Positions 25,099-34,054 of a stretch of 64,000 nucleotides of DNA are shown one piece after another. The notes under the pieces were generated by a model, which ran no database searches, was not told the origin of the DNA, and was given only the letters and a program-made list of their open reading frames with translations. The stretch lies in assembly GCA_021373115.1 (NCBI GenBank), contig JAJFTI010000008.1, positions 1 to 64,000 on the forward strand, given 5' to 3'. The translations under genes were made by a program, and so were the position numbers. This stretch comes from Eubacteriales bacterium (GTDB lineage: Bacteria; Bacillota; Clostridia; Christensenellales; CAG-138). Within the stretch, counting starts at the first letter, position 1. Each line of letters begins with the position of its first letter.

Positions 25099-26406
25099 AT
25101 GAAGTTACAGATGAAAAAAGCCATTGCTCTTCTTCTCGCCGTCGTTCTGATGCTTGGCACTCTGGCCGCGCTCACCGGTTGCGCCAAGAAGGCCGATTCC
25201 AACAAACTCACGATTTGGATCAACGGCAAGGACAGCTACATCGGCCCCAGCGAGCAGAAGCTTGCGCAGGAAGACTGGTATATCTCGCAGGCGATCAAGC
25301 GCTTTGAGGACGCCAATCCCGGCGTTACCGTTGAGCTCGTCGTCTCTGCGGACGGTGAAACCGCGCATCAGACCTTCAAAGCGGACGCGATGGCCGGCAC
25401 CGCACCGGATCTCGCCAACCTTTGGACCGGACAAAACATCTTCTCCATGGAAGACGTCATTCTGGACATCTCCAGCCTGATCCCGGCGGAAGACAAAGCC
25501 AACATCACCGGCTGGGACTCCGTCACCTCCCCGGCGACCGGCGCCGTGCTCGGATATCCAACCAGCGACAACCAGATTTGCTTCTTCATCTACAACAAGC
25601 AGATCATCAAGGACTGCGGCCTAGACTTCGACAACAATCCGCCGCGTACAATAGAAGAGTTCAACGCCGCCTGTCAGACGATTCTGGACAAGGGCTACCA
25701 GCCCATCGCTTCGGACGAGAGCTTCCCGTGGTTCGGCTGCTATATCGTCGGTTACTGGTGGGTGCAGCAGTCCGGTATGGATCGCATCCTGAGCGACTGC
25801 AAAGGCGAAACCTCGTTTACGGACGATCCAGGTCTGCTCTCCGCAACCGAATACTACCGTTCGACCATGGTCAACGGCTATCTGAACGCGGACGCCGTCA
25901 CCTCCGCGGATAGCTGGAACAAGTTCTGCCAGGGCACCGTCGCCATGATGCCGCAGGTCTCCTCCGTCGTTTCCGACGCGGAAACCGCGCTTGGCGCGGA
26001 GAACGTCGGCGTCATGCTGCCGCCGGACTTTGCCGGCGCGCAAATCACCGACAAGACCATCGGCGGCCCGGGGCAGTGCCTCGTAGTCTCCAAGGACTGC
26101 AAGAACCCCGAACTCGCGGTTAAGTTCCTTTCGTTCCTCAACAGCAAGGACGAGGTCATGAAGTTCCTGCAGGTGCAGTCCAAGGTTCCGACCCGCACGG
26201 ATATCACGGCCGCCGATCTCGGACTCACGGAAGGCTCCGCCTCCGCCAAGCTCTTCACCTGGGCGGACAAAACGGTCTACTGGGTGGATAACTCGCTCTA
26301 CACGAACATTGTCGGCGACTTCTACAACCTGCTCCCGCTCGTGCTCGCGGGCAAGATGACCCCCGCGGAATTCGCGGCGGATCTCGACAGCAAAGTCGTT
26401 AAATAA
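25099..26406 (+). CDS. Sugar ABC transporter substrate-binding lipoprotein (CUT1)
   Basis: A 435-residue family 1 extracellular solute-binding protein. The signal peptide MKLQMKKAIALLLAVVLML ends in the lipobox LTGC (cysteine near residue 28). The mature chain has LTIWINGKDS, ITPEF-like features such as PGVTVELVVSADGETAHQTFKADAMAGTAPDL, and a C-terminal KVPTRTDITAADLGL typical of MalE-like proteins. It should bind an oligosaccharide or pentose polymer fragment. It is the first gene of the arabinose-type operon and is followed by a perfect hairpin before the permeases. Confidence 0.93.
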   Translation: MKLQMKKAIALLLAVVLMLGTLAALTGCAKKADSNKLTIWINGKDSYIGPSEQKLAQEDWYISQAIKRFEDANPGVTVELVVSADGETAHQTFKADAMAGTAPDLANLWTGQNIFSMEDVILDISSLIPAEDKANITGWDSVTSPATGAVLGYPTSDNQICFFIYNKQIIKDCGLDFDNNPPRTIEEFNAACQTILDKGYQPIASDESFPWFGCYIVGYWWVQQSGMDRILSDCKGETSFTDDPGLLSATEYYRSTMVNGYLNADAVTSADSWNKFCQGTVAMMPQVSSVVSDAETALGAENVGVMLPPDFAGAQITDKTIGGPGQCLVVSKDCKNPELAVKFLSFLNSKDEVMKFLQVQSKVPTRTDITAADLGLTEGSASAKLFTWADKTVYWVDNSLYTNIVGDFYNLLPLVLAGKMTPAEFAADLDSKVVK

Positions 26407-26432
26407 CAGCACGGCACCCGGCGCAATCCAGT

Positions 26433-26458
26433 CCCAAGGGCGGGCAACCGCCCTTGGG
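26433..26458 (+). other. Perfect intercistronic hairpin after the CUT1 binding-protein gene
   Basis: CCCAAGGGCGG (26433-26443) pairs exactly with CCGCCCTTGGG (26448-26458) around a GCAA tetraloop. No T-run follows. It mirrors the hairpin behind the other binding-protein gene (8301-8327) and likely raises the level of the upstream message. Confidence 0.7.
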
Positions 26459-26480
26459 GCGTATCAAAGGAGAACAAACC

Positions 26481-27410
26481 ATGGCACAAAGATCTTCTCC
26501 CGGCGCACCGGCGCTTCCCCGCGCGGGTGACATGCAGCGCAAACGCACGCGCATTGCGTACCTTTCGCTGCTGCCCGTGCTGCTGATTCTGCTTCTCGTA
26601 AAAGCCTACCCGATTCTGGCTACGATCTATCGCAGCTTTACAAACTGGGACGGGCTCTACAAGCACGACTTTGTCGGGCTCGCCAATTATAAGGAATTTT
26701 TCGGTACGGGATTGTTCATGACCCTGTTCAAGAACAATCTCGTGCTGTTGCTCAGCGTACCGCTGCAGGTTATCATCGGCCTGATCGTCGCGGTGCTCCT
26801 ATATGAACAGGTTCCCGGCTGGAAGGCGTTTCGGGCGATCTATTATATTCCGCAGATCATTTCGCTCGTCATTCTCGGCTACCTGTTCCGCTCCATGTTC
26901 AGTCTGGACGGCCCTGTCAACAAGGTGCTCGAAGCGCTAGGGTTCAGTTCCTCCGTTCGCGAATGGATGGGGGACGGATCGACCGCGCTGCCGATCATGG
27001 TCGGCTGCATCACCTGGTATTCGATCGGCTGGCAGACCATTGTGATCCTTGGCGGCATGTCCGGCATAGACCCGAGCGTGTTCGAAGCGGCCCGACTAGA
27101 CGGCGCGAATTTTTTCCAGCGCACGTTTAAAATTGTGCTGCCAATGATTACGAGCGTGATCACTTACTGCGTCGTCATGGCGGTGGTTTGGACATTTACC
27201 AGCCTGTTCTCGCTGATCTATTCCATGACCGGCGGCGGCCCGGGCTACGAAACCATGACGCTGGACTATATGATCTACGAAAAATCGTTCGTCACCGGCA
27301 GTCAGCTCGGCATGGCCTGCACGATCTCGGTGGTGCTGTTCATCATCGTAATGCTCATTACAGCGGCGGAGATGAAACTCTCCGACATCGCCGAACAGAA
27401 ATGGGGTTGA
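26481..27410 (+). CDS. Sugar ABC transporter permease (MalF type, CUT1)
   Basis: About 309 residues with six membrane segments. The cytoplasmic ATPase-contact motif EAARLDGANFFQRTFKIVLPM (residues near 205-225) is the EAA loop of MalF-type permeases. GRIKGEQT upstream is not translated: AAGGAG precedes the ATG at 26481. It pairs with the MalG-type permease that follows after seven bases. No ATPase gene is present in the operon, so a shared ATPase elsewhere must energise it, as is common for CUT1 systems. Confidence 0.93.
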   Translation: MAQRSSPGAPALPRAGDMQRKRTRIAYLSLLPVLLILLLVKAYPILATIYRSFTNWDGLYKHDFVGLANYKEFFGTGLFMTLFKNNLVLLLSVPLQVIIGLIVAVLLYEQVPGWKAFRAIYYIPQIISLVILGYLFRSMFSLDGPVNKVLEALGFSSSVREWMGDGSTALPIMVGCITWYSIGWQTIVILGGMSGIDPSVFEAARLDGANFFQRTFKIVLPMITSVITYCVVMAVVWTFTSLFSLIYSMTGGGPGYETMTLDYMIYEKSFVTGSQLGMACTISVVLFIIVMLITAAEMKLSDIAEQKWG

Positions 27411-27417
27411 TTACAGC

Positions 27418-28272
27418 ATGAAAACAAGCCTGTCGAAACATCAGCGATTCTGGCGCACGTTCGGCCGCGTGGTCATCTTTCTCGTGCTGCTGATTCTGGC
27501 AATTTCGTTCCTTTACCCGCTCTACTACATGCTGATCAATTCGCTAAAATCGCTCGGCGAGTATTATGTGAATCCGTTCGGTCTGCCACGCGAGCAGCTG
27601 CAATGGCAGAATTTTATAACCATGATCAGCCAGTTCAAGATTTTAAAGCTCTTTGGCAACAGCTTCATCATTTCGTTCTTTACCGTACTGGGGCTTGTCG
27701 TCTTTGGAACGCTGGCGTCTTATTCCTTTGCCAAAGTGAACTTTAAAGGAAAAAACGGCGTCTACCTTGTGATTCTGACCACGCTCTTTGTTCCCGCGCA
27801 GGTGACGATGATCCCGATGTACATCAGCTTTGCCAAAGTCGGGCTCGTGGACAATTTCCTCGGCGTGGTCATTGCGTACTGGGCCATGTTCCTGCCGGAA
27901 ACGATCATGCTTATGACCGCAAACTTCAAGAGCATCCCCAACGAGCTTCTGGAAGCGGCAACGATCGACGGGTGCGACTATATCGGACGGCTGCGGCATG
28001 TGGTCATGCCCATGGGATGGCCGGCGATCTCGCTGACGATCATCTTTTTCTTCATCAGCAGCTGGAACGACCTGTTTACGCCCATGGTGCTGCTCAAGAG
28101 CATGGATAAGCGCACGGTCATGGTGGCGCTCTCGTCGCTGATTGGCCGCTACACCGGCGATCCGCCGTTTCAATACGCCGGCCTTCTCATGAGCGCGATT
28201 CCGGCGCTGGCGGTTTACGCAGTCTTCCAGAAAAGCATCGTCAAAGGCATGAGTATGGGCGCAATTAAATAA
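27418..28272 (+). CDS. Sugar ABC transporter permease (MalG type, CUT1)
   Basis: A 284-residue partner permease with six membrane segments and the EAA loop LLEAATIDGCDYIGRLRHVVMPM near residues 178-200. A typical N-terminal helix and SFLYPLYYMLINSLKS precede the core. It forms a heterodimer with the product of 26481-27410 to import the ligand of the lipoprotein at 25099. Confidence 0.94.
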   Translation: MKTSLSKHQRFWRTFGRVVIFLVLLILAISFLYPLYYMLINSLKSLGEYYVNPFGLPREQLQWQNFITMISQFKILKLFGNSFIISFFTVLGLVVFGTLASYSFAKVNFKGKNGVYLVILTTLFVPAQVTMIPMYISFAKVGLVDNFLGVVIAYWAMFLPETIMLMTANFKSIPNELLEAATIDGCDYIGRLRHVVMPMGWPAISLTIIFFFISSWNDLFTPMVLLKSMDKRTVMVALSSLIGRYTGDPPFQYAGLLMSAIPALAVYAVFQKSIVKGMSMGAIK

Positions 28273-28310
28273 CGCGCCGATTGCACAATATTTCACGAAG
28301 GAGTTATGAT

Positions 28311-29711
28311 ATGCGAAAGATCGAAAAACCCAAAATCGGCCTGCTCGGGCTGATGACGGATGGATATGAACCAAACTTCCCCGGCATCACCGCCCGGCAG
28401 GAGAACTACGCGCGCGAACTCGCCTCGCTCTTCTCCGGCGTTGCGGACGTGGATTTTCCCGGCGCGGGACTGAACCGCGCCAGCATAGAGCAGAAGGTTC
28501 GCACGTTCAACGAGCGGCAGTACGACGGCATTCTGATCGTGCTGCTCACCTACAGCCACGCGGTTTACCTCCAGCACGCGCTGCAGGACAATCGCCTGCC
28601 CATCGCTCTGGCGGTCATTCAGCCGGATTACGCAGTCAAGAGCGAATACGTCGAACTGGACTTAACGGTAAACCAGGGCATCCACGGCGCGCAGGACAAC
28701 GCGAATATGATCGTGCGCAGCGGTTTTCCCTGTCAATTTTTCGCGGGAGAGCGGCACGATCCGCGCCTGGTTGGATTCGTGGAGGACTTTGCCCGCGCGG
28801 CAATGACCTATCGCGCGCTCCGGGGAATGAAGGTCGGCGTCCTCAGCCGCATGTGCGGCATGGGCGATATCCTGGTGGACGACATGGCCTTTTACAAGAA
28901 CATCGGCGTGGAGATCTGCAACGACACGGTCGGCTCCGTTTATTCAAGGATGCAAGGCCTGACGAAAGCGCAGATCGACGCGCAGATTGAAAAAGACCGC
29001 GCGCTGTTTACCATTGACCCAAAGCTCGGTTACGAAAGCCACGCGGAAGCCGTAAAGCTATACCTTGGCTTCAAACAATGGCTGACGGATAAGGGGTTTG
29101 ACGCGTTTACCGCGCAGTTTGATATCTTTGGCGACGACAAGCGGTTCCGCCAGCTGCCGCTCTACGCGGCCTCGCAGCTCATGGCGGACGGGTTTGGCTA
29201 CGCGGCGGAGGGCGACTTCGTCTGCGCTGCCATGGTGGCCGCGGCGCACCGTCTGGGCGATGGCGGCGGGAACTTCACCGAGATGTACATGATGGACTTC
29301 GAGCAGAACGCCATCTGCTTCTGCCATGCGGGCGAGGGCAACTGGGCGACGCATCGCAAGGATGTGAAGCCGCGCCTGATCGACCGTTATCTTGGCGAAG
29401 GCGGACTCGAAAATCCGCCGACGCTGATGTTTACGCCGGAGGTCGGCCGCTCGACGCTGACCTCGCTCGCGCCGATGTCCGGGGACCGTTTCCGTCTCGT
29501 TGTCGCCACAGGGGATGTTTTGCCCAAGAACGACCTGGTCGGCTGCGAGATGCCATATATCTTCTGGCGGCCGGACAGCGGCATGACAAACTGTGTGGAA
29601 AACTGGCTCCGCGCGGGCGGCACGCACCACGAGGTGATCAGCCTCGGCGATGTGTCCAGCCGCTGGAAAATGCTCTGCGACCTCTGGGGCGCGGAGTTCG
29701 TACGCGCGTAA
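28311..29711 (+). CDS. araA: L-arabinose isomerase-family protein
   Basis: A 466-residue AraA-type isomerase. All four metal ligands known from E. coli AraA can be placed: Glu300 (GYAAEGD), Glu324 (FTEMYMMDFE), His339 (CFCHAGEGNW) and a histidine of GGTHHEVISLG near 439. It should convert L-arabinose or a close aldose to the ketose in the cytoplasm. The start is the ATG at 28311 behind AAGGAG. The AraR-like regulator and adjacent FGGY kinase support a pentose route, but no L-ribulose-5-phosphate epimerase (AraD) is visible here. The family is certain; arabinose as substrate is likely but not proved. Confidence 0.82.
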   Translation: MRKIEKPKIGLLGLMTDGYEPNFPGITARQENYARELASLFSGVADVDFPGAGLNRASIEQKVRTFNERQYDGILIVLLTYSHAVYLQHALQDNRLPIALAVIQPDYAVKSEYVELDLTVNQGIHGAQDNANMIVRSGFPCQFFAGERHDPRLVGFVEDFARAAMTYRALRGMKVGVLSRMCGMGDILVDDMAFYKNIGVEICNDTVGSVYSRMQGLTKAQIDAQIEKDRALFTIDPKLGYESHAEAVKLYLGFKQWLTDKGFDAFTAQFDIFGDDKRFRQLPLYAASQLMADGFGYAAEGDFVCAAMVAAAHRLGDGGGNFTEMYMMDFEQNAICFCHAGEGNWATHRKDVKPRLIDRYLGEGGLENPPTLMFTPEVGRSTLTSLAPMSGDRFRLVVATGDVLPKNDLVGCEMPYIFWRPDSGMTNCVENWLRAGGTHHEVISLGDVSSRWKMLCDLWGAEFVRA

Positions 29712-29739
29712 CGCAGAATAAAGAACCGGAGGAGCCCTT

Positions 29740-31263
29740 TTGGACTGTTTTCTCACGTTTGATATTGGCACAACATCCGTCAAAACCTGCGTATTCGACC
29801 GTTCGCTGCGCCTGCTAGGGCATGCAAACGGCGAATACCGTCTGCTCACCGAGCGTCCCGGCTTCGTGGAACTTGAGCCGGAGACCTACTGGCGGGCAGT
29901 CCTGGACGGCGCAAAGAACGCGATCAAACGCGCGGGAATCGAAGCCGGGGACATTGTTTCGATCTCCTGCACCACGCAGGGAGAAACGCTCATTCCCATC
30001 GACGCGCAGGGCCTCGCGCTGCGAAACGCAATCGTCTGGCTGGACGAGCGGGCGGGCGAGCAGGCGGCGCGTCTTTCCGCGCGTTTTCCCGCGGAGCGTT
30101 TCTATCGTGAAACGGGGTTGCCGGAACTCAATGGCTATACGCCGGTTGCCAAACTGCTCTGGATCAAGGAACATGAGCCGGAGATCTACCGAAACACGGA
30201 TACCTTCCTCTTACTGGAGGACTACATTCTCTTTTGCCTGACCGGCGCGCGCGTAAGCGAAAAAGCGCTTTCAACCAGCACGGGCTGGTTCCAGCTCTCC
30301 TCGGACGGATACTGGGCGGAAATGCTGGCAGCCGCGGAAATCGATCCGGCCAAACTGCCGGAACTGCTGGAGTGCGGCACTATCGTACCGGCAAACGTAC
30401 TTCCCGAAGTGCGCTCCGAACTCGGGCTTTGTGAAACCGTCAGGGTGGTTACCGGCGCCATGGACCAGACCGCGGGCGCCATCGGCGCGGGCAACCTTGC
30501 GCCGGGCCTGATTACGGAAACAACGGGCACCGCGCTCTGCCTGGTTGCCACGCTGGACAACCCCGATTTGAACCATCCTTCCCGGGTAACGGTTTACCGC
30601 CACTATATGCCCAGCCGGTTTCTCATGATTACCATCAGCATGACGGCGGGTATGTTCTTAAAGTGGTTTAAGGACAACTTCTGCGAACCGGAGGCGCAGC
30701 AGGCCGAGCGGGAGCACCGCTCCGTCTACGCGCTCTTCGACGAAATTGTTGCCCAAACCGAACCCGGCGCAAACGGGCTGATCGCCTACCCCTACCTGAA
30801 CGGCAGTCTCCAGCCACATTCAAACTCGTCCGTGCGCGGCGTGTTCTTTGGCGCGGGGCTGGACTCGACGAAAGCGCATTTTCTGCGTGCCATCTTCGAG
30901 GGCGTCGCCTGCATGCTGCGCGAGAATATGGAACTCATTGAGGAGGTCAACCATATCTCTATCGGTGAAATCCGTTCGCTCGGCGGCGGTTCCAGGAGCG
31001 CCGTCTGGCAGCAGATCAAAGCGGACGTCTCCCGAAAACCGATCGGCGCGCTCGCGGAATCGGAGTGCGCGTCTCTCGGCGCCGCCATCCTCGCCGCCGT
31101 TGCCCTCGGGTTTTACGGAAGTGTGGAAGAAGCGGCCGAATCGGCCAACGCGATCACCGCCTGGAAACAGCCGGACGAAACGCTCGCCCCGCTTTACGAT
31201 CGTCTCTACGCCAAGTACGGCGCGCTGTATGACCGGCTGGAACCGCTCTTTGAAGGCAGGTAA
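29740..31263 (+). CDS. FGGY-family carbohydrate kinase (ribulokinase/xylulokinase-like)
   Basis: A 507-residue FGGY kinase: TFDIGTTSVKTCVFD at the N-terminus, ITETTGTALC in the middle and SLGGGSRSAVWQQIKADVSRKP in the C-terminal domain. Next to an AraA-type isomerase it most likely phosphorylates the ketose product. It is closer in layout to xylulokinases than to the longer AraB ribulokinases, so the exact ketose is open. Translation starts at TTG 29740 with GGAGGA upstream; no ATG or GTG lies at a suitable distance. Confidence 0.88.
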   Translation: MDCFLTFDIGTTSVKTCVFDRSLRLLGHANGEYRLLTERPGFVELEPETYWRAVLDGAKNAIKRAGIEAGDIVSISCTTQGETLIPIDAQGLALRNAIVWLDERAGEQAARLSARFPAERFYRETGLPELNGYTPVAKLLWIKEHEPEIYRNTDTFLLLEDYILFCLTGARVSEKALSTSTGWFQLSSDGYWAEMLAAAEIDPAKLPELLECGTIVPANVLPEVRSELGLCETVRVVTGAMDQTAGAIGAGNLAPGLITETTGTALCLVATLDNPDLNHPSRVTVYRHYMPSRFLMITISMTAGMFLKWFKDNFCEPEAQQAEREHRSVYALFDEIVAQTEPGANGLIAYPYLNGSLQPHSNSSVRGVFFGAGLDSTKAHFLRAIFEGVACMLRENMELIEEVNHISIGEIRSLGGGSRSAVWQQIKADVSRKPIGALAESECASLGAAILAAVALGFYGSVEEAAESANAITAWKQPDETLAPLYDRLYAKYGALYDRLEPLFEGR

Positions 31264-31266
31264 GCA

Positions 31267-32277
31267 ATGAATTACTCCGAACTAAAGTCCTACACCGGCA
31301 GCCGCGAACAGCTCTTTTCCGTGCGCGAATCACGCCTCGTCGGCGGGCGCGCGGACGGCGTCCGCGTTGTGGATATTCACAATGGCGGAGACCTTTCGCT
31401 CACCGTTGCGGTTGACCGCTGCATGGATATTCCCGTTCTGCGGTACAAGGGGCGCTGCATCAACTACGTCACCTGCAGCGGACTGAGCCACCCGGCTTAC
31501 TATGAAGTCACCGGCGAAGGCTGGAGCGAAGCATTCTCCGGCGGATTCCTCTACACCTGCGGGCTGAGCAACACCGGCCTTCGCAGTGGAACGGACTGGG
31601 ACGCGCAGAAGGAACATGGTTGCATCGCAAACCGCCCCGCCGAGCGCCTGAACATCCTCGAAACGGAAAGCGAGGAAGGTCCCGCCGTAGAACTCCATGG
31701 CACAATGAAGGAAGGCATGCTCGCGGGAACAAACCTGTCGCTGACGCGCAGCCTTCGCGTATCCTACCGGAAAAACATCGTCGAAATCACGGATGTGGTT
31801 AAAAACGAAGGCTTCCGCCGCGTTCCGCACACGATTCTATACCACTGCAATATGGGATACCCGCTTCTTCAGCCGGACTCCGTATTTTCGATTCCGCATT
31901 CCGCCGTGCGCCCGCGTACGCCGTTTGCCGGGCTGGAATTACCGCGGCTGAATGAAATCCCGCCCCCGCAGGACGCTCTGGAAGAAGCCTGCTATTATTA
32001 CACCCCTGTTGCGAACGAATCCGGCTGGACCACCGCTATGCTGAGGAACGCGCGCGAACGAATTCGGCTCCGCCTTTCGTTTGATACGGCAACGCTGGAT
32101 CACTTTGTGCAGTGGAAAAACTTCGTTAAAGGCGAATATGTCATGGGGCTGGAACCCGCGAACGCGCCGATCGACGGGCGCGAGGACGCGCTTTGCCGCG
32201 GAGAACTGCCTTTTCTGGAAGGCGGCGAATCACGCACTTACCGTCTGCGGTTTGAACTGGATGAGGAAGCGGGCTGA
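31267..32277 (+). CDS. DUF4432-family aldose-1-epimerase-like protein
   Basis: A 336-residue mutarotase-fold protein of the DUF4432 group. Typical are DLSLTVAVDRCMDIPVLRYKG near residue 40, the Gly/Thr-rich GGFLYTCGLSNTG, the strand LYHCNMGYPLL with histidine, and YVMGLEPANAPIDGR near the end. It starts four bases after the kinase stop. The role is probably anomer or epimer conversion of the pentose, by analogy with GalM; enzymes of this group have few biochemical assignments. Confidence 0.82.
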   Translation: MNYSELKSYTGSREQLFSVRESRLVGGRADGVRVVDIHNGGDLSLTVAVDRCMDIPVLRYKGRCINYVTCSGLSHPAYYEVTGEGWSEAFSGGFLYTCGLSNTGLRSGTDWDAQKEHGCIANRPAERLNILETESEEGPAVELHGTMKEGMLAGTNLSLTRSLRVSYRKNIVEITDVVKNEGFRRVPHTILYHCNMGYPLLQPDSVFSIPHSAVRPRTPFAGLELPRLNEIPPPQDALEEACYYYTPVANESGWTTAMLRNARERIRLRLSFDTATLDHFVQWKNFVKGEYVMGLEPANAPIDGREDALCRGELPFLEGGESRTYRLRFELDEEAG

Positions 32278-32372
32278 ACGCCCGCTTTTCCCTCGCCGTT
32301 CCTTGTGGTATTCTAAATTGGAAATGATTTGCAAAAGGAGTACGGTGGCATCCGCCGCCGTTTCGGTCAGCT

Positions 32373-33008
32373 ATGGGCAATTCCCCGTTTCGATCGGATA
32401 GTCCGCTGATGCGCGCCATCGGCCGCGTGGGCGATCTGGCGCTGGTCAACGTTCTGTTTTTGTTCTGTTCCATCCCGATAGTTACGCTCGGCGCTTCCGC
32501 CGCCGCGCTGTATACGGTTACCTTTCAAATGGTGCGCGGCGAAGATCGAGCAATTGTGAAAACCTTCTTCTCCGCGTTCCGGCGCAATTTCGGGCAGGCA
32601 ACGTTGCTTACCATCCTGTTTTTACTGCTTGGCGCAGGCCTGTATCTCGATTTGCGCGTGATGCAGGCAAATCCCGCCGCGTTTCCGCTCGTTTTCCGGA
32701 TTGGTTCGGGATTGGTCGCATTCGCGGCGGCAATCGCCCTTCCCTATGTGTTCGCGCTGCAGGCGCGCTTTGACAACACCGTCTTCAAAACGCTGAAGAA
32801 CGCCTTCGTCCTTGCGGTAACACACCCGCTGACCTCGCTTCTTGCCGCGTTGCTCACGCTGCTCCCGCTGGGGCTTCTGCTGTTTGCGCCATACTATCTG
32901 CTATTGAGCAGTATCTTCTGGTTCCTTTTTGGATTCTCGCTGGCTGCCGTGGCAATCAGCTGGCTGTTTGAACGCATGATTCAGCAGCAGGTTTCCGCCG
33001 CGCCGTAA
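32373..33008 (+). CDS. YesL-family (DUF624) membrane protein
   Basis: A 211-residue protein with about five hydrophobic segments and the DUF624 signature LALVNVLFLFCSIPIVTLGASAAALY. YesL-like proteins accompany CUT1 polysaccharide-derived sugar importers in Firmicutes; their function is unknown. The ATG used lacks a good ribosome site (an AAAGGAG lies about 36 bases upstream), so the start or its translation mode is uncertain. It is the last gene before a strong terminator. Confidence 0.82.
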   Translation: MGNSPFRSDSPLMRAIGRVGDLALVNVLFLFCSIPIVTLGASAAALYTVTFQMVRGEDRAIVKTFFSAFRRNFGQATLLTILFLLLGAGLYLDLRVMQANPAAFPLVFRIGSGLVAFAAAIALPYVFALQARFDNTVFKTLKNAFVLAVTHPLTSLLAALLTLLPLGLLLFAPYYLLLSSIFWFLFGFSLAAVAISWLFERMIQQQVSAAP

Positions 33009-33071
33009 CCGTGCGGTAGGCTTTCGCCGCCTGCTGCGGCGTACTTCGATCATAACAGAGAAGAACCATCC

Positions 33072-33115
33072 ATCACAAAAGCGACCTCTTATCGAGATCG
33101 CTTTGTGATTTTTTT
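33072..33115 (+). terminator. Terminator of the arabinose-type operon
   Basis: ATCACAAAAGCGACCTC and its near-complement GAGATCGCTTTGTGAT (33072-33109) are followed by seven T. This is a strong plus-strand terminator. Confidence 0.93.
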
Positions 33116-33195
33116 GTATGCGTCCGGTTTCCGCAGACAACGTCCGGCGCAGACGCATGATTCTGTTTTTCAGCGCAAGGGTTCCCGAATATCGT

Positions 33196-33711
33196 TCAGC
33201 ATTCGTAAGCCGCGAGAACTTCCCCTACATAGAGCATATGTGGATCCCCGTCCGCCAGAGCCTGATTCGCGCCATAATACCGCGCGCGAAGTCCCGCGTC
33301 GAGAGTATCCAAATCGAGCAGCTGTTTTTGCAGAATCCGGCATTCAAAAATGACGCCGCACTGCATAACGCCGTCCGCACCGCCGCTTCGCGCGGCAGCG
33401 CGTTTCAGGCCGGATTCGAGCTCTTTGTTTACGTTTTTACCGGAACGCGATCCGCAGAATCCAAGCTCCTGGTTCAGCTCGCCCGAACGCGGCACGCTGA
33501 CGGAAAACACCGCTGCATTCTCCATCAGGCGAAACGTAAAGCGGCTCCGGCGCACCATAACGGTAACGACGGGTTTTCCCCAGACAACGCCGAACTGCGC
33601 CCAGCCAATGGTCATCGGGTTCCAAACCGGCCCGCCGGCGGTTAGAAACGCGCCGTGCGTCAATTGCTCCGCCGCCTGCGGAACAAAGCGAAAGATCTCC
33701 TGTAATTCCAT
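33196..33711 (-). CDS. Flavin reductase-like protein
   Basis: A 171-residue FMN-binding split-barrel protein of the flavin reductase-like family. GGPVWNPMTIGWAQFGVVWGKP and FTFRLMENAAVFSVSVP are characteristic, as is the late ILQKQLLDLDTLD stretch (CXILQKQ type). It may bind FMN or shuttle electrons from NAD(P)H. The ATG at 33711 is preferred because GGAGGAGGG lies seven bases upstream; the long open frame before it overlaps another gene. It ends the three-gene unit starting at 36253. Confidence 0.85.
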   Translation of the reverse strand: MELQEIFRFVPQAAEQLTHGAFLTAGGPVWNPMTIGWAQFGVVWGKPVVTVMVRRSRFTFRLMENAAVFSVSVPRSGELNQELGFCGSRSGKNVNKELESGLKRAAARSGGADGVMQCGVIFECRILQKQLLDLDTLDAGLRARYYGANQALADGDPHMLYVGEVLAAYEC

Positions 33712-33742
33712 TGCCGCGCCCTCCTCCCGTTCGATTAAATCC

Positions 33743-34051
33743 TCAATCGCAGTCGTTAAACACGAATTCCACCTGCATGTCCTTTTTCTTTTCCGGAAAA
33801 ATCTCAATTTCAAAGCGGTCGAAGGAAACGTTCTCGATAAAATCAGCCTGCGTAAAAACCGTCCTCGAAAATTGTGCCAGCTCCCGTACATGCTTCTTGA
33901 GCAGAACAGGGCAGGCAAGGTCGAGCGGTTTGCATAGATCGACAAGAACGCCGTTCCAGCCCTCCGCATCCGAAGGCCGCGCGAGAGAAAACTCCCGCAC
34001 GGCCTCCTGCGCAATCTTATGATTCTTCAGTACTTTTGCCCAGAGTTTCAC
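33743..34051 (-). CDS. Conserved small protein of unknown function
   Basis: A 102-residue acidic/basic mixed protein without membrane segments or cysteine motif, beginning at GTG (34051), three bases after the stop of the zinc-ribbon protein. I recognise its style (MKLWAKVLKNHKI..., IEIFPEKKKDMQVEFVFND) as that of a recurring clostridial hypothetical protein but cannot name a function. The spacing indicates co-translation with the preceding gene. Confidence 0.7.
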   Translation of the reverse strand: MKLWAKVLKNHKIAQEAVREFSLARPSDAEGWNGVLVDLCKPLDLACPVLLKKHVRELAQFSRTVFTQADFIENVSFDRFEIEIFPEKKKDMQVEFVFNDCD

Positions 34052-34054
34052 TTG

